Assembly: GCF_030272615.1 (NCBI RefSeq)
Contig: NC_081415.1
Span: 629,463,240 to 629,527,239, forward strand
Direction of reading: 5' to 3'
Origin: Cryptomeria japonica
Taxonomy: Eukaryota > Streptophyta > Pinopsida > Cupressales > Cupressaceae
DNA: 64,000 bases
Shown here: positions 11,520 to 23,475 of the stretch, piece by piece
Numbering within the stretch: position 1 is the stretch's first letter
How the letters are laid out: every line of letters begins with the position of its first letter
Made by a program: the position numbers and the translations under genes
The notes under the pieces: model-generated
Database searches by the model: none
The model's input: the letters and a program-made list of their open reading frames with translations, nothing else
What the model was told of the DNA's origin: nothing

Positions 11520-12055
11520 ATCCCTCCATGTCTCTCTATTACATCTATCTCTCTTACACACACTCCCCCACCATATATATATATATATATAGATCCATCC
11601 CCCTCTATCTCTATCTCATTATCTCTCCATCTCTCCACCTCTTTACCTATCCCTCTCTCCCCCTCTTAGTATATTTATCTCTTCCATCTCTATCTATTGC
11701 TCTCTCTTTTTATCTCTCCCTCTCCTCTCCATATCCCTCTTTTTTTCCTTCTCCATCTCCATATCTATCTTTCTCTTTATCTTTATCTCCTTACCCCTCT
11801 CTCTTTCTCTTTTCTCCATCTATCTCTCTCTATTTCTATCCCTATCTCTTCATAGTTCTCCCTCCCTCTATATTACAATTCTCCCTTCCTCAATATTACA
11901 GTTCCTTCTCTTTTCTCCATCTATCTCTCTCTATTTCTATCCCTATCTCTTCATAGTTCTCCCTCCCTCAATATTACAGTTCCTTCTCTTTTCTCCATCT
12001 ATCTCTCTATTTCTATCTCTATCTCTTCGTAGTTCTCCCTCCCTCAATATTCCAA
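11520..12055. repeat. Pyrimidine-rich (CT) tandem array
   Basis: About 530 bp of almost pure C/T on the plus strand, with TCTCTC, CCATCT and a TATATA run at 11573-11590. From about 11810 a longer unit is visible: it begins TTTTCTCCATCTATCTCTC, continues with ATAGTTCTCCCTCCCTC and repeats from 11810, 11911 and 11989. The first interval is longer because it holds an extra ATTACAATTCTCCC segment. A 142-codon ORF across it is a by-product of the simple sequence. Such homopurine/homopyrimidine tracts can adopt triplex structure; no function is shown here. Confidence 0.9.
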
Positions 12056-12892
12056 AAAATAGACCAAAATTTCTCTTAGTAACCTTCCATGCCTTTTCGG
12101 CGTACCCATTGCACACTAAGATGCAATTGCTAGTATTTATATTTATTTAACATTAATTATTCCTTCCATCACATTTATGTAGATTAATTAGAATTGATTG
12201 CAATATTCAATTAGTCTAGATATTTTAGGCAAGGATGTCCCTCACACAAATAAAGAATCACAATCTAGTTTCACAAAATTGGTTGAGGGTGACTCTAGAA
12301 CCACAACTAAACAAGAACATAAATGAAATGCAACACTTGCCCCCCATGCTTGATAAGGAGTCGCTTCAAATTCAGTTAAAGCAAACCGTGCACTTCAATT
12401 TTTCCCCCATGTTCGAAACTGTTAGCAATTTACATGCAACAACTTTTGAATAGACAACACTTGCAGGATGTTAACCATAGTACAAGAACAAGTTAAACAA
12501 AAAAAGAATTTAACTACTTCCCCAAATCTAGAAGGGCTACTTACCGTTTGCCAAATGGGCCGGTGAACATTAATGGTAAGCTGGTTTTCATATTACCATA
12601 TGACCAGGAGCCTGTCTTCTTTCAGTAGAAGTATAGCTTCAGGGAATTCCCACAGTCCAAAATATATCCCACCGTTTAGGATCAGGTTTGATCCGTTGAT
12701 GAACAGTGATATCTGTGTATAGTTGACCACACGTGACCAGGTTTAAAACCTTTAGTCAGAGACCTCAGATTTCCACAGCCTTTTCTAAATGAATTGGGTA
12801 CCATGCAAATTCCAGGATCCATCATTATCAGGTAGATGAAGCAAACTGTTAACCTTTTAACCTTTTAGAACCGTTTCAGATTGAGAAACCGC
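12056..12892. other. Intergenic DNA upstream of the host gene
   Basis: No supported gene. A 72-codon plus-strand ORF (12235-12453) has no recognisable motif. The stretch probably holds distal promoter sequence for the gene at 13496, but no specific regulatory site could be defended. Confidence 0.5.
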
Positions 12893-12899
12893 TATATAT
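12893..12899 (+). promoter_or_regulatory. Candidate TATA box for the gene at 13496
   Basis: The sequence GCTATATATG lies about 600 bp before the start codon, in a stretch less AT-rich than the flanks. If used, it implies a 5' leader of roughly 560 nt, possibly with a leader intron. No transcript evidence is available. Confidence 0.35.
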
Positions 12900-13495
12900 G
12901 TCAGTTGGGCAGTTTGATAGGGGTGTAAGGGCTGTGTGGATATTTAAGGTCGTTCGTTTGTTGTTGAGTCGTGGCAAATACCCAAATGGCACATTGTCAG
13001 GCTACAGTAGTTGGGAAATCTACCCACGAAGTATTTTGGTTATATTTTTCAAATTTTGGTGATTTTAAGTGATCGGGTTGTGTCCTTCAGAGAGGATTTG
13101 TAATCTGATTATGACCTTCCAGAGCGCTTCAAGGCCTTGCAAAGATGAGGATTATGAGGTCTGAAATGGGCTGATGGGATTGTAGAACTGGGGTCTTGTT
13201 TCAGCTTAAGATTAGCTTTAACTTCTTTTTGGGTGTGTTCTTGTCTGTATCAAATGCTTCTGGATAAACTGTGTATGTTTTTTAATCGACCTTTTAATTT
13301 TACTCAGCAATCCATCATCAGGAACTGTGTTCTTGTCTGTAAAAGCTCTTACAGAGGGTTACAAGGATTGAGGGATTTGAGCTGAGAAGTGGGTTTGTAG
13401 GATTGAAGAATTTGGGTCTTGTTTGTCCAGATTAGAAGTTGTTTTAGCCCAAAATTGATTTTAGCTGTATTTTTGGGTGTTTCAAGAAGAGTGCG

Positions 13496-14398
13496 ATGAG
13501 CTCTATGAACAGGGTAGGCATTGGTCTGGGTGTTGTGTTTGGGTGTTTTGTGCTGGCTCTCATGGTAAAGATTTACTGTGTGTTTTGGTGGAGAAAGCGG
13601 CTCAACTCAGCAGTAGCACAGGAACAGCAACATGAGGAGCAGGATGAAGATGCTTATATCTGCAGGAGCCCCTCAAAAGAACTGTTTTATTTGTTCTGTT
13701 GGAGGAAACAGGGTTCCATGAGTAGCAGAGCACTGAATACCAATGCCTCAAGTGAATCAGTTGACAGCAGGATTATAAATTTTGAAGGTGATGCTCATGT
13801 TGTTTTAACCACGTCTCCAGAGTCCTCACCGGTACACCCAGAGTTTGTCAATAAGGTATTAGCTGAGGGGATGGATGCTGAGCTCATGAGAATACATGGC
13901 CTATTGGGTCCTCCTAGAATTCTTTTTACTATCAAGGAGGAGACCAAGGAAGACATGGAGTCTGAGGATGGAAGATCCAAGAAAAGCAAGAGAGGATCTC
14001 ATAGCAGAAGCTTCAGTGATCTTTTGAGTCAGATAGGTTCTGAGACTGGAGGTTTTCCCATGATCAGCAGTCCTTCTGATTCAGCCCCATTCATTACACC
14101 CTCATCCTCACCTCCATTTAACACCCCCTTCACAACCCCTCCTCTCACTCCTCTCCATCATTCTCCTCCTTACAAATTAAATTACAACTCTTATCCTGCT
14201 GCCGCTGCTGCTGATTTATCTCTGTCATCTGGATATCCCAATACTGATGAGAATTTGTCAAAGGCTGGTACCGCTAATCTTGCTGTGGGAACTGATGATG
14301 ATGGATCTTTGTCCAATTCTCCTACACTTTCAGGTGATGAGAATGCTTCTTTCATTACCATTTTTGTAAATAATGACTCCTACAAATTCAAGTCTTAA
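13496..14398 (+). CDS. Plant single-pass transmembrane protein of unknown function
   Basis: A 300-residue intact, intronless reading frame and the only convincing host gene. Residues about 7-31 form one hydrophobic segment followed by WWRKR, so a short outside or lumenal N-terminus and a cytosolic tail are expected. An acidic linker (EEQDEDAY, about 47-54) leads to a second aromatic-basic motif, ELFYLFCWRK (62-71). Around 138-160 there is a conserved-looking block, GPPRILFTIKEE plus an acidic run, then KKSKRG and SRSFSDLL. The rest is Ser/Pro/Thr-rich and probably disordered, ending with a more structured FITIFVNNDSYKF. From memory, uncharacterised plant membrane proteins share the N-terminal segment and the FTIKEE-like block; the function is not known to me. 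The first ATG was chosen because it immediately precedes the hydrophobic segment; Met4 is an alternative start. No neighbouring gene helps to assign a role. Confidence 0.8.
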   Translation: MSSMNRVGIGLGVVFGCFVLALMVKIYCVFWWRKRLNSAVAQEQQHEEQDEDAYICRSPSKELFYLFCWRKQGSMSSRALNTNASSESVDSRIINFEGDAHVVLTTSPESSPVHPEFVNKVLAEGMDAELMRIHGLLGPPRILFTIKEETKEDMESEDGRSKKSKRGSHSRSFSDLLSQIGSETGGFPMISSPSDSAPFITPSSSPPFNTPFTTPPLTPLHHSPPYKLNYNSYPAAAAADLSLSSGYPNTDENLSKAGTANLAVGTDDDGSLSNSPTLSGDENASFITIFVNNDSYKFKS

Positions 14399-15506
14399 AC
14401 CTTTTTGGGATTTATGTAAATTCCCTTCATCAACTAAGGTGGGTTTTGTGGGCTTAGAGCTTCCATTCTATAGGAAGTACCCTAACTTTATCATCTAATT
14501 GTCTATGAGACCACCGCTTCAATATTGAAGATTGAAGTTTTTGATTTCAGGCTCCCAACTAGGCCTTATTAAAACTACAACAGTTTATGGTCTTCTTGTG
14601 CATGCTTATTGATTTTTGTGTAAACTGATGAAAGTGGTGTACAAACAGTGGTAATGAATCTGATTTTAAAGATTATTTGTTATACTTCTTGACCAGTCTC
14701 ACAGAAGATACGATGAAGCTGGTTATATGGGCAAAATATATATGTATAGATTTTCAATATTTCTTTAGAATCTTGGAATGATATTATTTCGTTTATTGCC
14801 AGCTACAAGCTGAGTATGAGGGTGTCCTTCACAATTCATTTGGGTAACCATCCCATTTATTTTCAAGCGAATGGAGAGAATGCTGTTTAAACTCTTTAAT
14901 GACATATATACTGCCTGCATTAATTTCAGAGGTTACATCTGACATCTTTATAGCTTGGAATCTCGTTTAACTGGAATCCAATGAATTATATCTGTTTTGG
15001 CATCCTATGTATGAAAATTTTAAAATTTTAAGATTTGCAGATCTCTTTCAACCAAACTGTGGTCCGTTGATGCTTAAAAAAACTTTGATGATGAATCAGG
15101 AAGTGTGATCTAAAATGTGAATGCTTAAAAAATTTACACAATTAAATTCAGAAATGAACAGCTTAATATTGTCGTGGAAACTTAATGACATTGACAAACT
15201 ATGGTTGACAACAATCTGCCAGCATATAAAAACTATTGCAGGTGGTCTAGCTGAAGTCTGTGATACTCAGGGTATCTGAATTTTGATCCTAATTTAAGAA
15301 AAGAAAAGCTAAAGCAACACATATTTGAGCTGCATTGAGGACAAAAACATTTACAGATATAGAACAAAATGTTCTGTCTTTAGATATAGGCAAAATCCTG
15401 ATGGGTTCCTATCATCTTCTAAGATAAGGGGGCCTCAGGGCCGCTTATTTCAGCACACCATAATATCTTTTGTAAACCAATATCAACCATTTAAATTTTG
15501 CAAAGG

Positions 15507-15562
15507 AATGCATGGTAGCAGATGGAAGAGAGAATATGCATGGTATCAAATGGAAGAGAGTG
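15507..15562 (+). repeat. Short tandem duplication (about 28 bp)
   Basis: GCATGGTAGCAGATGGAAGAG is followed directly by GCATGGTATCAAATGGAAGAG with two substitutions. No associated gene. Confidence 0.75.
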
Positions 15563-15780
15563 CTTGATTATGTTAAACCACGCATAGGAAACTCATAATT
15601 CTATGAAACACTTGATTATGACCATGTTTTTAGGTTTTAACTATTCTGTCCTCAATTATACTAAACACTTGATTGTATGATTGTGTCTTTCGATGAGAGG
15701 TTAACCAGTCTGACCTGACTCTTATGACAGTGAAATTAATATTCTCACCTGAACAGTGTTTCTTCTTACTGTACTAACTA

Positions 15781-15893
15781 GTAAAATCAGAATACAGAAA
15801 GATTGTACAGCACTCAAATAGTAAAAAATCAGAATTCAGAAAGATAGTACACCACTGAAACAGTAAAACCAGAAAGATGGTCCACACTCAAAC
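15781..15893 (+). repeat. Three-unit tandem repeat, about 40 bp
   Basis: Units starting GTAAAATCAG (15781), GTAAAAAATC (15821) and GTAAAACC (15863) each contain CAGAAAGAT, a short GTAC/GTCC stretch and CACT. The third unit is about 10 bp shorter. Confidence 0.8.
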
Positions 15894-17364
15894 ATTTTGG
15901 GCTCCTCCCCAATTTACATATTCATGAATTGCTTCGTTCAAGACATGATTTCCTCAAAAGCACCACCTAATGATGGTCTCGAAAGGTGTAATTCCCAAGA
16001 CACTCATCAAATATGCACAACTACAAACAAACCTTTTTAAAAAAATCACAGAAACTGTTCATTTTTCATGATAACACGGATTCACTGTTATAAAAATATC
16101 ATGCTTTAATTATATGATGTGAAGGCTCATTATTTGACTCACGAGCATTCAAGATAACCTGCCTTGAAGGCAGTCCTGCTGCCATTTAACTAATCAAAAC
16201 CATCCAAAGTAGACATTTTTTGATGGGATTTTACGTTGGCTTAAAGACAATTTGTTAGAAAACAAATAAGTTTAATCAATTGTGGTTGCTTGAAAGAAAC
16301 AAGGGCTCATAATGGGTCAACAGCATGTAACAGATAAGTTATGGCGTAACAGGAAGCATATAAGTTTTTTTATATTGATCAAAGCTGAATTGACACGTTA
16401 TGGGAAAGAGCAATCAAAATTTGTTTAAAGAAGAATAACGTGAAGAAATTGTCTGCTAAGAATGATCTCACATATTTAATAATGCTTAGCGATTATCTTG
16501 ACTAAGTGTAGGAAATTTATGCATTGTTAGGCAAGTTGATTGACACCAGAGGCTCCTTAGGCATATTTTTCCTCTAGAGTTGTGAAATTACTTTTGCGAC
16601 ATGGCGTAATATCTGATCTACAATAAGAAAATGTTTGCTCACGTCTATACACGTCCGAGTTATCTCCTCCAATGATCATTATTTGTATTTAATAGTCAAG
16701 CATTCAAAGATGTTCCCCATCTATTCAAAGGTCATCTAACCATATTCTCCTTGTACTTCTCTATCCACTAAAGCAAACAACATGTCAAAATATTTGATAT
16801 ATATGTTTGTATTGGAAATGTAATTAATTAATTAAAAATTTAATGACAAGGAGATTGAAGATAACATTTGTAGGCATGTGGGTGGCTTATATGATAACTT
16901 ATATGATGACGATTTCTTTAGTAACTTTAATATTGAAGTGTTCTCTATTAAATCTTTCTCTATGGTCCTTGCATTCCTCCCTCTATGTCCTCACGACTAA
17001 GCAACATGTTGTATGAAATTGTGTTAAGTTATCTTTGTTGGGATTCAATTTGACATTGCCAAATCTAGCTCCTTTATGCATTTAGGCCTTATTTTACACC
17101 ACATATAATTGATTTGAGAAATCTTTTTATATGTCTCTATTTTGTCAAATTTGCCTTTTTGTTGTTCTCTATAATCCTTTACATGTTTATCATATGTTAC
17201 AAGTTGTTGAATGTTGGAGTTTTGGAATTTCCCATCTTGACATACCTTTCCCTCATTTTTTTCCTTTGTCTTTGTCAAAATTTTATACTTTATCTTACTA
17301 ACATGCTTTTCCTTTAAACCCCCTACACTCTAATGTGTTATACTAAGTTACTTTTTGTACTTGT

Positions 17365-17790
17365 GGTTTCCATCATCTCTTTACTTGCATATCTTATGGT
17401 TTTGGTTCTTTGGTATACATGATCCTCAATATTTTCTCACATAAATTCTTTGGAGTCGGAGATGTGGGAATATCTCTAACATGACACTTTTGGCATGATT
17501 TATTAAGCATCCTTGAATCTTGATCACCAACATTTGACATTATATTATTTTATTGGGTTTACAAGTTTGTACATATCTTTACTTGGATGCCTTGTGGGAT
17601 GAATCCCTTGGTATTTTGATTCCTTAACTTTTTATTATTTTCTTCATGTATCTTTTTGGAGTTGGAGATGTGGACATACCTTTGTTTGTTGACTTTGGCA
17701 TGAGGTATGGTATACTCTTGATCCTTGACAAGTGCTATGGATCCTTAGGTATTTCTAACAAATAGTATGGATTTTAAGGTATTCTTGATC
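17365..17790 (+). repeat. Diverged duplication, about 200 bp per unit
   Basis: CTTTACTTGCATATCTTATGG near 17380 and CTTTACTTGGATGCCTTGTGG near 17577 begin two related stretches. Both then contain a CTTGGTAT or CTTTGGTAT phrase, GATTCCTTAA or GATCCTCAA, and GGAGTTGGAGATGTGG or GGAGTCGGAGATGTGG near 17453 and 17658. Both end near CTTGATCCTTGA or GAATCTTGATCACC. The divergence suggests an old duplication of an unknown, perhaps once transposed, sequence. Confidence 0.65.
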
Positions 17791-18787
17791 CTTTATCATC
17801 GAAACTTAAAAAACTGCATGCTTTACACTATTCACTCCCACCTACCTCCTTGCATGGCATAGGTCACTATTAATGACCAAAATTGATGTTGTGACTACTC
17901 CAAGGGTGTTTTCCTACCTAGAATCAATTGGTCATCTCAAGAGCACATGTTCACATGCAACTTCAAGCGATGGATAGGAGTGCCATGCTACCATTAATGC
18001 ACATGTTATTGTTTTCATGCAAGCTCCAAGCCACAATTTCTATGAATTCCAACTTGTTCACCACCTATAGTTCTTGCTTGATTCTTGAAAAAATAGAGAA
18101 ACCAACAAAGCAATATATATGCCAATTCATTTTCTAGAAAAAAGGGTCAATCATTTCTTCATTTTCATGTGATCATAATGCTGAATGACAATTATATAAA
18201 TGTTAAATCCTAAAAAGAATCCAGTAACTCTATTAGCTATTATATCAAACACTTTAGGAGTTAGGATAGTTGAGTTAACTACTCTCATAGATAAGAGTGA
18301 TAAGAGAACTAAGAGCTCAATATTGCCAAATTGGGCTAGCCTATAAGAGAATAAAAGATCTAAGAAGTGCAATCAACTATGTCTGCCATGGTGTCAATAA
18401 TGAAAAAGGATAAGAAAACCAAGAGAGAGTTGAGTGAAAAAATATAGAGTTAAATGCTTACATCAAGCAATTAGCTCATCCATTATAGGTGATAGATGGA
18501 TCCACCACTCCTATTATACATTTACAAAAAGAGAAGCATCAATGTTGGGAAAGATGAAATGTGTAGCTAAATCTACAAAGGACCATATTAGTGAATTCCA
18601 TGATCATGGATGGAAAAAACTAAAGAAATAGTCACTTCTAGAGGATAATTCCAAGTATTGATGAAGGTGTAGAATCTCATGAATGAATGTCAAGAGGAAA
18701 TGATAACCAACAAGTAGAACTTATGAAGAACAAATCTAAAGTGTTTCATGAAACCTCAATTATTGATAAAAGAGAAGATATTGGATT

Positions 18788-19210
18788 TGTTAAAATCTGA
18801 GAAACAAATTACAACCCAAAATTGAATTGAAAGAGATAGATCAAATAAACTGTAAATGCAAATGAAATAAATAGTACAACAGTGATACCGAGAGAAAATT
18901 GATGTGAAGTGTTCCAAGGCAAAATAACATCAGATTACTATCTCCAACTATATGAAAATACAAGCAAGGTAGCATGTTTATATAGACTCAAGAGAGGGAT
19001 GGAGGTGGCAATACCAGCCAATGAGGAGAGACCACCAAGATGGTCTAAACATAGTAAATGCACCTCCTCATAGCATGTCGACACCTCAATACCCACTTGT
19101 CTTAAGTAAACATGCTTTATTAACCTAAGCAAGCTTAATTAAAGTGTAGGAAAAACCTAGGAAAAGGAAAATAATAAACCCAACTAGGAAAATAAAAACC
19201 TACACTAACA
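18788..19210 (-). repeat. 3' LTR of copia-1
   Basis: Read on the minus strand, the LTR starts TGTTAGTGTAGG directly after the polypurine tract and ends ATTTTAACA at 18788. The termini are inverted TGTTA/TAACA. Length 423 bp. The 3' boundary rests on the terminal motif only, because no second copy exists for comparison. Confidence 0.7.
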
Positions 19211-19386
19211 CCCCCCCTTAAGCATAGCTTAGGTGGGTGAAAATATGGGTCTTGACAAATGAAGCCTGATGAGGTACCCATGTACATAGTCCTCCCCCCC
19301 CAACAAAGGAGAGTACACCCCCCTAGAATAGAGAGAGAGAGAGAAAAAAAGAACTAAGAAGCCCCCCCAACAAAAGAGAACACCTA

Positions 19387-22300
19387 TCACACCCCAAGCA
19401 AAGCTCTCAAATGAATGAACTTGCTTTCAGTGAAGGGTTTGGTGAAGATGTCTGTAGTTTGATCTAATGTCAGACAGTACTGAAGATCAAGAGCCTGCTC
19501 ATGAATCAACTCTCGGATATAGTGCATGTGAATCTCAATGTGCTTGCTTTGTTGATGATGAACCGGATTGCGAGAAATCTGAATAACACTTTAGTTGTCA
19601 CAAAAGATGATTGTAGGCTTTCAAAAGGAAATGCCAAACTCAGTGAGAATGTTCTGAAGCCAAATGGCCTCAGTAGCAGCATTAACGGCTCCTCGATACT
19701 CAACCTTAGTAGATGAAAGAGCAAGAGAAGATTGTTTCTTTCTCGACCAAGAAACTGGACCAGAACCAAGAGAGAAGCAATACCCTGAAGTGGACTTGCG
19801 ATCCTGAGAATCACCTGCCCAATCTGAATCTGTATATCCCACCAACTCAATATCCACACTCGCTGTATAATGAATCCCATAACTGTGAGTACCCTATACA
19901 TAGTGAAGAATCTGCTTAGCTGCTTTCCAATGCAACTCATGTGGTTCCTGCATGAACCTGGAGACCAAACCCATTGCATATGAAATATCAAGCCTCGTGT
20001 GAGTCAAATATATGAGGCTTCCAACTAATTGATGATACAAGGTAGCATCCGCCAAGGGTGAAGAACAAGAAGCCTCAAGTTTGACTCCTGATAGAAATGG
20101 AGTCGGTGCGGGCTTACAGTCAGCCATGCGAAATCTTGAGAGCATATCAAGAGTGTACTTAGGCTGTCCAATGAAGATACCAGAAGGCGACTAAGTGATC
20201 TCAATCTCTAAGAAGTAGTGGAGTAGGCCTAAGTTAGACATCAAGAAGTGATCATGAAGGGCAGTTTTGACTGCCTTGATACGGGATGAGCGACTCCCAG
20301 TGATCAACGAGTCATCAACATAGAGAACAAGGAAGGTGAGAGTATCATCCTACTACAAAATGTAGACGTTTGGATCAAAATGGCACTGAGTGAACCCAAC
20401 TGACAGAAGGAAGGAGTCCATCTTGGCATACTAGGCACGAGGGACCTGTTTAAGGCCATAGAGAGACTTCCGAAGGTGACAAACAAGTGAAGGATCCTGG
20501 ATGAACCCCTGTGGCTGCTCCATATATATCTCCTCCTAAAGGTCACCATGAAGAAAAGCACTCTTCACATCCATCTGATGAACTTCCCAACGATGGGGTG
20601 CAGTAATAGCAATGACACGTCAAATGGAATTCATCTTGGCAACTGGCACAAAAGTCTCAAAGTAGTCAATCCCAGCAACCTAGGACAATCCTTTGGCAAC
20701 CAGGCGAGCCTTATGCTTATCAACCAACCTATCTATAGAAAATTTTGTTCGGTAGATCCACTTGCATCGAACAAGTTTCCTTCCCTTAGGAAGAGGGACT
20801 AAATCCCAATTATGGTTCCTCTCCAAGGAATTGAACTCCTCCTACATAGTTGCATCCCACTCGGGGACACCTGAACCTTCTCAAAAGGTCTGTGGATCGG
20901 AAGCTCTAGCAAAGAAGAGATGTGGGGCATGCTCAAATTGTGATCTTGATCTTCTCTCATTTGAAGGATCACCAACCCAATCACCTACTGACTCCAATGT
21001 TTGACAAGCCGAAAGAGGCCCAGTCGCTGGAGAATGAGGAGAATCATCACTCTCTGAAGGATGAATAAGAGAAGAGGAAGATGAATCCTCGCCATCATCA
21101 TCTGAAGTGGAGGAAGAAGACTCCTCAGAAGGATCAGGAGGATTAAAATCCTCAGAAGAACTATCATCATGAAGTTGCAATGCCTCCATAGGAATGAAAG
21201 ATGGAGAAGTGGTAGAAGAAGAACTGGAAGTATCCTCCTCAAAATGAACACTCCTCTCAATGAAAAGCTCATGTGTGGTAGGATGGAGAAGCCTGTAGCC
21301 TTTAACACCATCTGGATACCCAACAAATATGCAAGGCTTTCTCTGCAGATCCATAGCCTTGCGTTTCTTTGCTAGAATGTGGGCCCATGCAAAAGACCCA
21401 AACACTCCAAAGTGTTTGACCGTGGGTTTCCAACCAGTCCAAGCTTGAAAAGGAGTTACCCCCTTCATAGCTCAATGAGGAACTCGATTCTAGATATAAC
21501 ATGCACAGTTGATGGCCTCTGCCCAATACTGAGGTGCCAATGATCTAGAGCGGATCATACAATTAGCCATTTCCTTCAAGGACCGATTCTTATGTTCTGC
21601 AGCTCCATTTTGTTGTGGAGTGTAGGGAACTATGTGTTGAAGATCAATGCCTCCTGAGATACAAAACTGCTCAAACCTCTGGTTGACATATTCCCCCCCA
21701 TTATCGGTGCACATAACCTTGATGGTTTTCCCTTATTGCTTCTCTACAAAGGCTTTGAATTCCTGAAAAGACTCAAAGACCTTAGACTTTTGTTTGAGAA
21801 AATATACAAATGTGTACAGAGAAAGATCATCAATGAATGTCAAGACATATTTGGCCCTGCTAAAAGAAGGATTTGGAAACGGTCCTGCTAAATCACTGTG
21901 AACTAGCTCCAAAAGCTGTGTGGCTCTCCATGCTTTGCCTTTATCAATTTTTTCTTCAGGGTGCTTGCCAAGAATGCATCCTTGACAAACTCCATCAAGA
22001 AATCGAATAGAAGGCAACCCTATAACCATGTCATGCTGACTAAGCTGCTGCAAGTAGCGGTAGTTCAAGTGGACAAACCGTTGATGCCACAAATGACTCA
22101 CCTCATCTGAGTGAGTAAGAAATGCAAGTGAAGGAGAATCGAGAATAAAGTGAGAAAAGTGATACAGTTTGGACTAATGATCTGCCTTTCCCACTGTAAT
22201 TGTAGACCCATTAGGCATCTCACTAATTACCAGTATGTCTGGAGTGAACTCAACCCGCTTTCCAGAGCTAGTGTGAGTGATCTGATAGACAAATAGGAGA

Positions 22301-23475
22301 TTAGTTGACAAATATGGAACATAAAGGACATCCTGAAATGTTCCTTCTCCCACGTCAACAAACCCTCTCCCATGCACTTCAGAAGGAGTGTCATCACCCA
22401 ATAGAATAGATGACATAAAACATGACTCCAAGGAGGAAAAACTATCCTTTGATGAAGCCATGTGGTGCAAAGCACCCGAGTCAATAATCCAAGAATTAGG
22501 CTGGGAAGCAATAGCAACTAGGGCCTTACCCTTTCCTTTCCCCTTACTTGTGTCCTTTGAAGATTCCTGAGATGAACTTGGTTTGACAGAATCATGCACC
22601 TTGATGTTGTTCTTTTCTAGAAGATGAGTCAAATGATCAATTTGCTTCCTTAGACATTTATGTACATCATGACCAGGTTTCTTACAATAGGAACACTTAG
22701 TTTTCTCCTTCTTGGGCTTGTCACCCTTAGAAGAAGATGCATCATTAGTTGCTTTTGAAGTAACTGGCTTCTGTTCTTGCTTCTTTTCTCCTTGGTTCTT
22801 TTGTTTCTTTTCTTGCTTAGAAAGCCCATTTTGATCTTTTGTACCTTGGTTGGCAACCAAGGCTTGAGATTTAAAGGGTTTAATTGTGCCCATTTGAATC
22901 AGCTTATCCTATTCTTGTGTGAGTTCTTTTGCAAAATCATCAAGAGAAGACATTTTAAAGCTGGTTCCTAAGGCACTTTTTGTAGCATAGAAAGTAGACA
23001 CAAAAACTGAATAGTTTGGACCAAGTTTGGAAAGAATGCTTAGAATCAATTGTGAATCTTTCTTATCTATCCCACATGCCTTCAATTCCAATCTTACAAC
23101 CTTTAGTTTTATGAAGAAGTCCTGAATTGTATCAAAATTACATGGATTTATCCCTATTAGCTCATTCTCCAATTGGTGCCCCCTTAACTCATCTTGTTTA
23201 CCAAACAACCCTTCTAATGTTGTCTATACATCATTTGGATTTGTAGCAGATTCAACATGAAAAAGAAGATCAGAAGATATAGACATACATAGAGTACCAT
23301 AAGCTTCATTACATTTGTTAAACCATTTTGGCTTTTCTGCAATTAGTGTTGGTTCAGTTTCAAGTCCCATAGTTACTCTAAACAACCCCAAATTCTTAAG
23401 ATAGATTGTCATTTTTTATTTCCACTCATAGTAGTTGTAAGGTGTGAGTATTGGTATTGTATTTTGATCTATTTT
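19387..23475 (-). pseudogene. Copia-1 gag-pol polyprotein, stop-riddled but frame-continuous
   Basis: All conserved segments lie in one frame (about 1360 codons), broken by roughly twenty stop codons and no detectable frameshift. In order: a gag with LTPYNYYEWK near the start; a CCHC knuckle, CSYCKKPGHDVHKC; protease WIIDSGALHHM; an integrase zinc region with HQRFVHLNY and CQGCILGKH; integrase core FIDDLS, CTDNGGEY and PQQNGAAEHKN (the D, D, E residues are present); RT with LHGDL, SLYGLKQ and LYVDD; RNase H with YTDSDWAGD. It ends with DIFTKPF and LRALLGV and a TGA at 19387-19389. Many stops replace expected Trp, Gln or Arg codons. The true start is unclear because the frame stays open upstream without an ATG. 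It cannot make a full polyprotein. Confidence 0.9.

Larger units (their letters stand above)
14399..18787. other. Intergenic DNA downstream of the host gene
   Basis: The 3' UTR presumably occupies the first few hundred bases, but no clear polyadenylation signal could be fixed. No further gene is supported. Several short ORFs of 60-80 codons (for example 15325-15567, 17045-17278, 18434-18631) lack motifs or support. Three small repeat groups are listed separately. Confidence 0.6.
18788..23475 (-). mobile_element. Copia-1: degenerate Ty1/copia retrotransposon lacking a visible 5' LTR
   Basis: A minus-strand element with a full gag-pol domain order, a polypurine tract (TAAGGGGGGG read on the minus strand, 19211-19220) and one 3' LTR. 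No matching LTR or primer-binding site was found upstream of gag (above 23475), where an unrelated AT-rich stretch follows. The 5' end has therefore been lost or replaced. The sequence GGATT at 18783-18787 next to the LTR is the candidate target duplication, but its partner is missing. Confidence 0.88.

Noticed and set aside
11528..11956. 142-codon ORF of Ser, Leu, Pro and Tyr
   Set aside because: It is a stop-free by-product of the CT-rich simple sequence, with no conserved segment.
12235..12453. 72-codon plus-strand ORF
   Set aside because: No motif, no homology I recognise and ordinary intergenic surroundings; kept out for lack of evidence.
13795..13989. Minus-strand ORF inside the host gene
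   Set aside because: Antisense shadow of the 300-residue gene.
18434..18631. 65-codon plus-strand ORF just left of copia-1
   Set aside because: No motif and no neighbouring support; the reading frame is short enough to be chance in AT-rich DNA.
19506..19991. 161-codon minus-strand ORF
   Set aside because: Out-of-frame shadow of the copia-1 RNase H, whose conserved motifs are in another frame.
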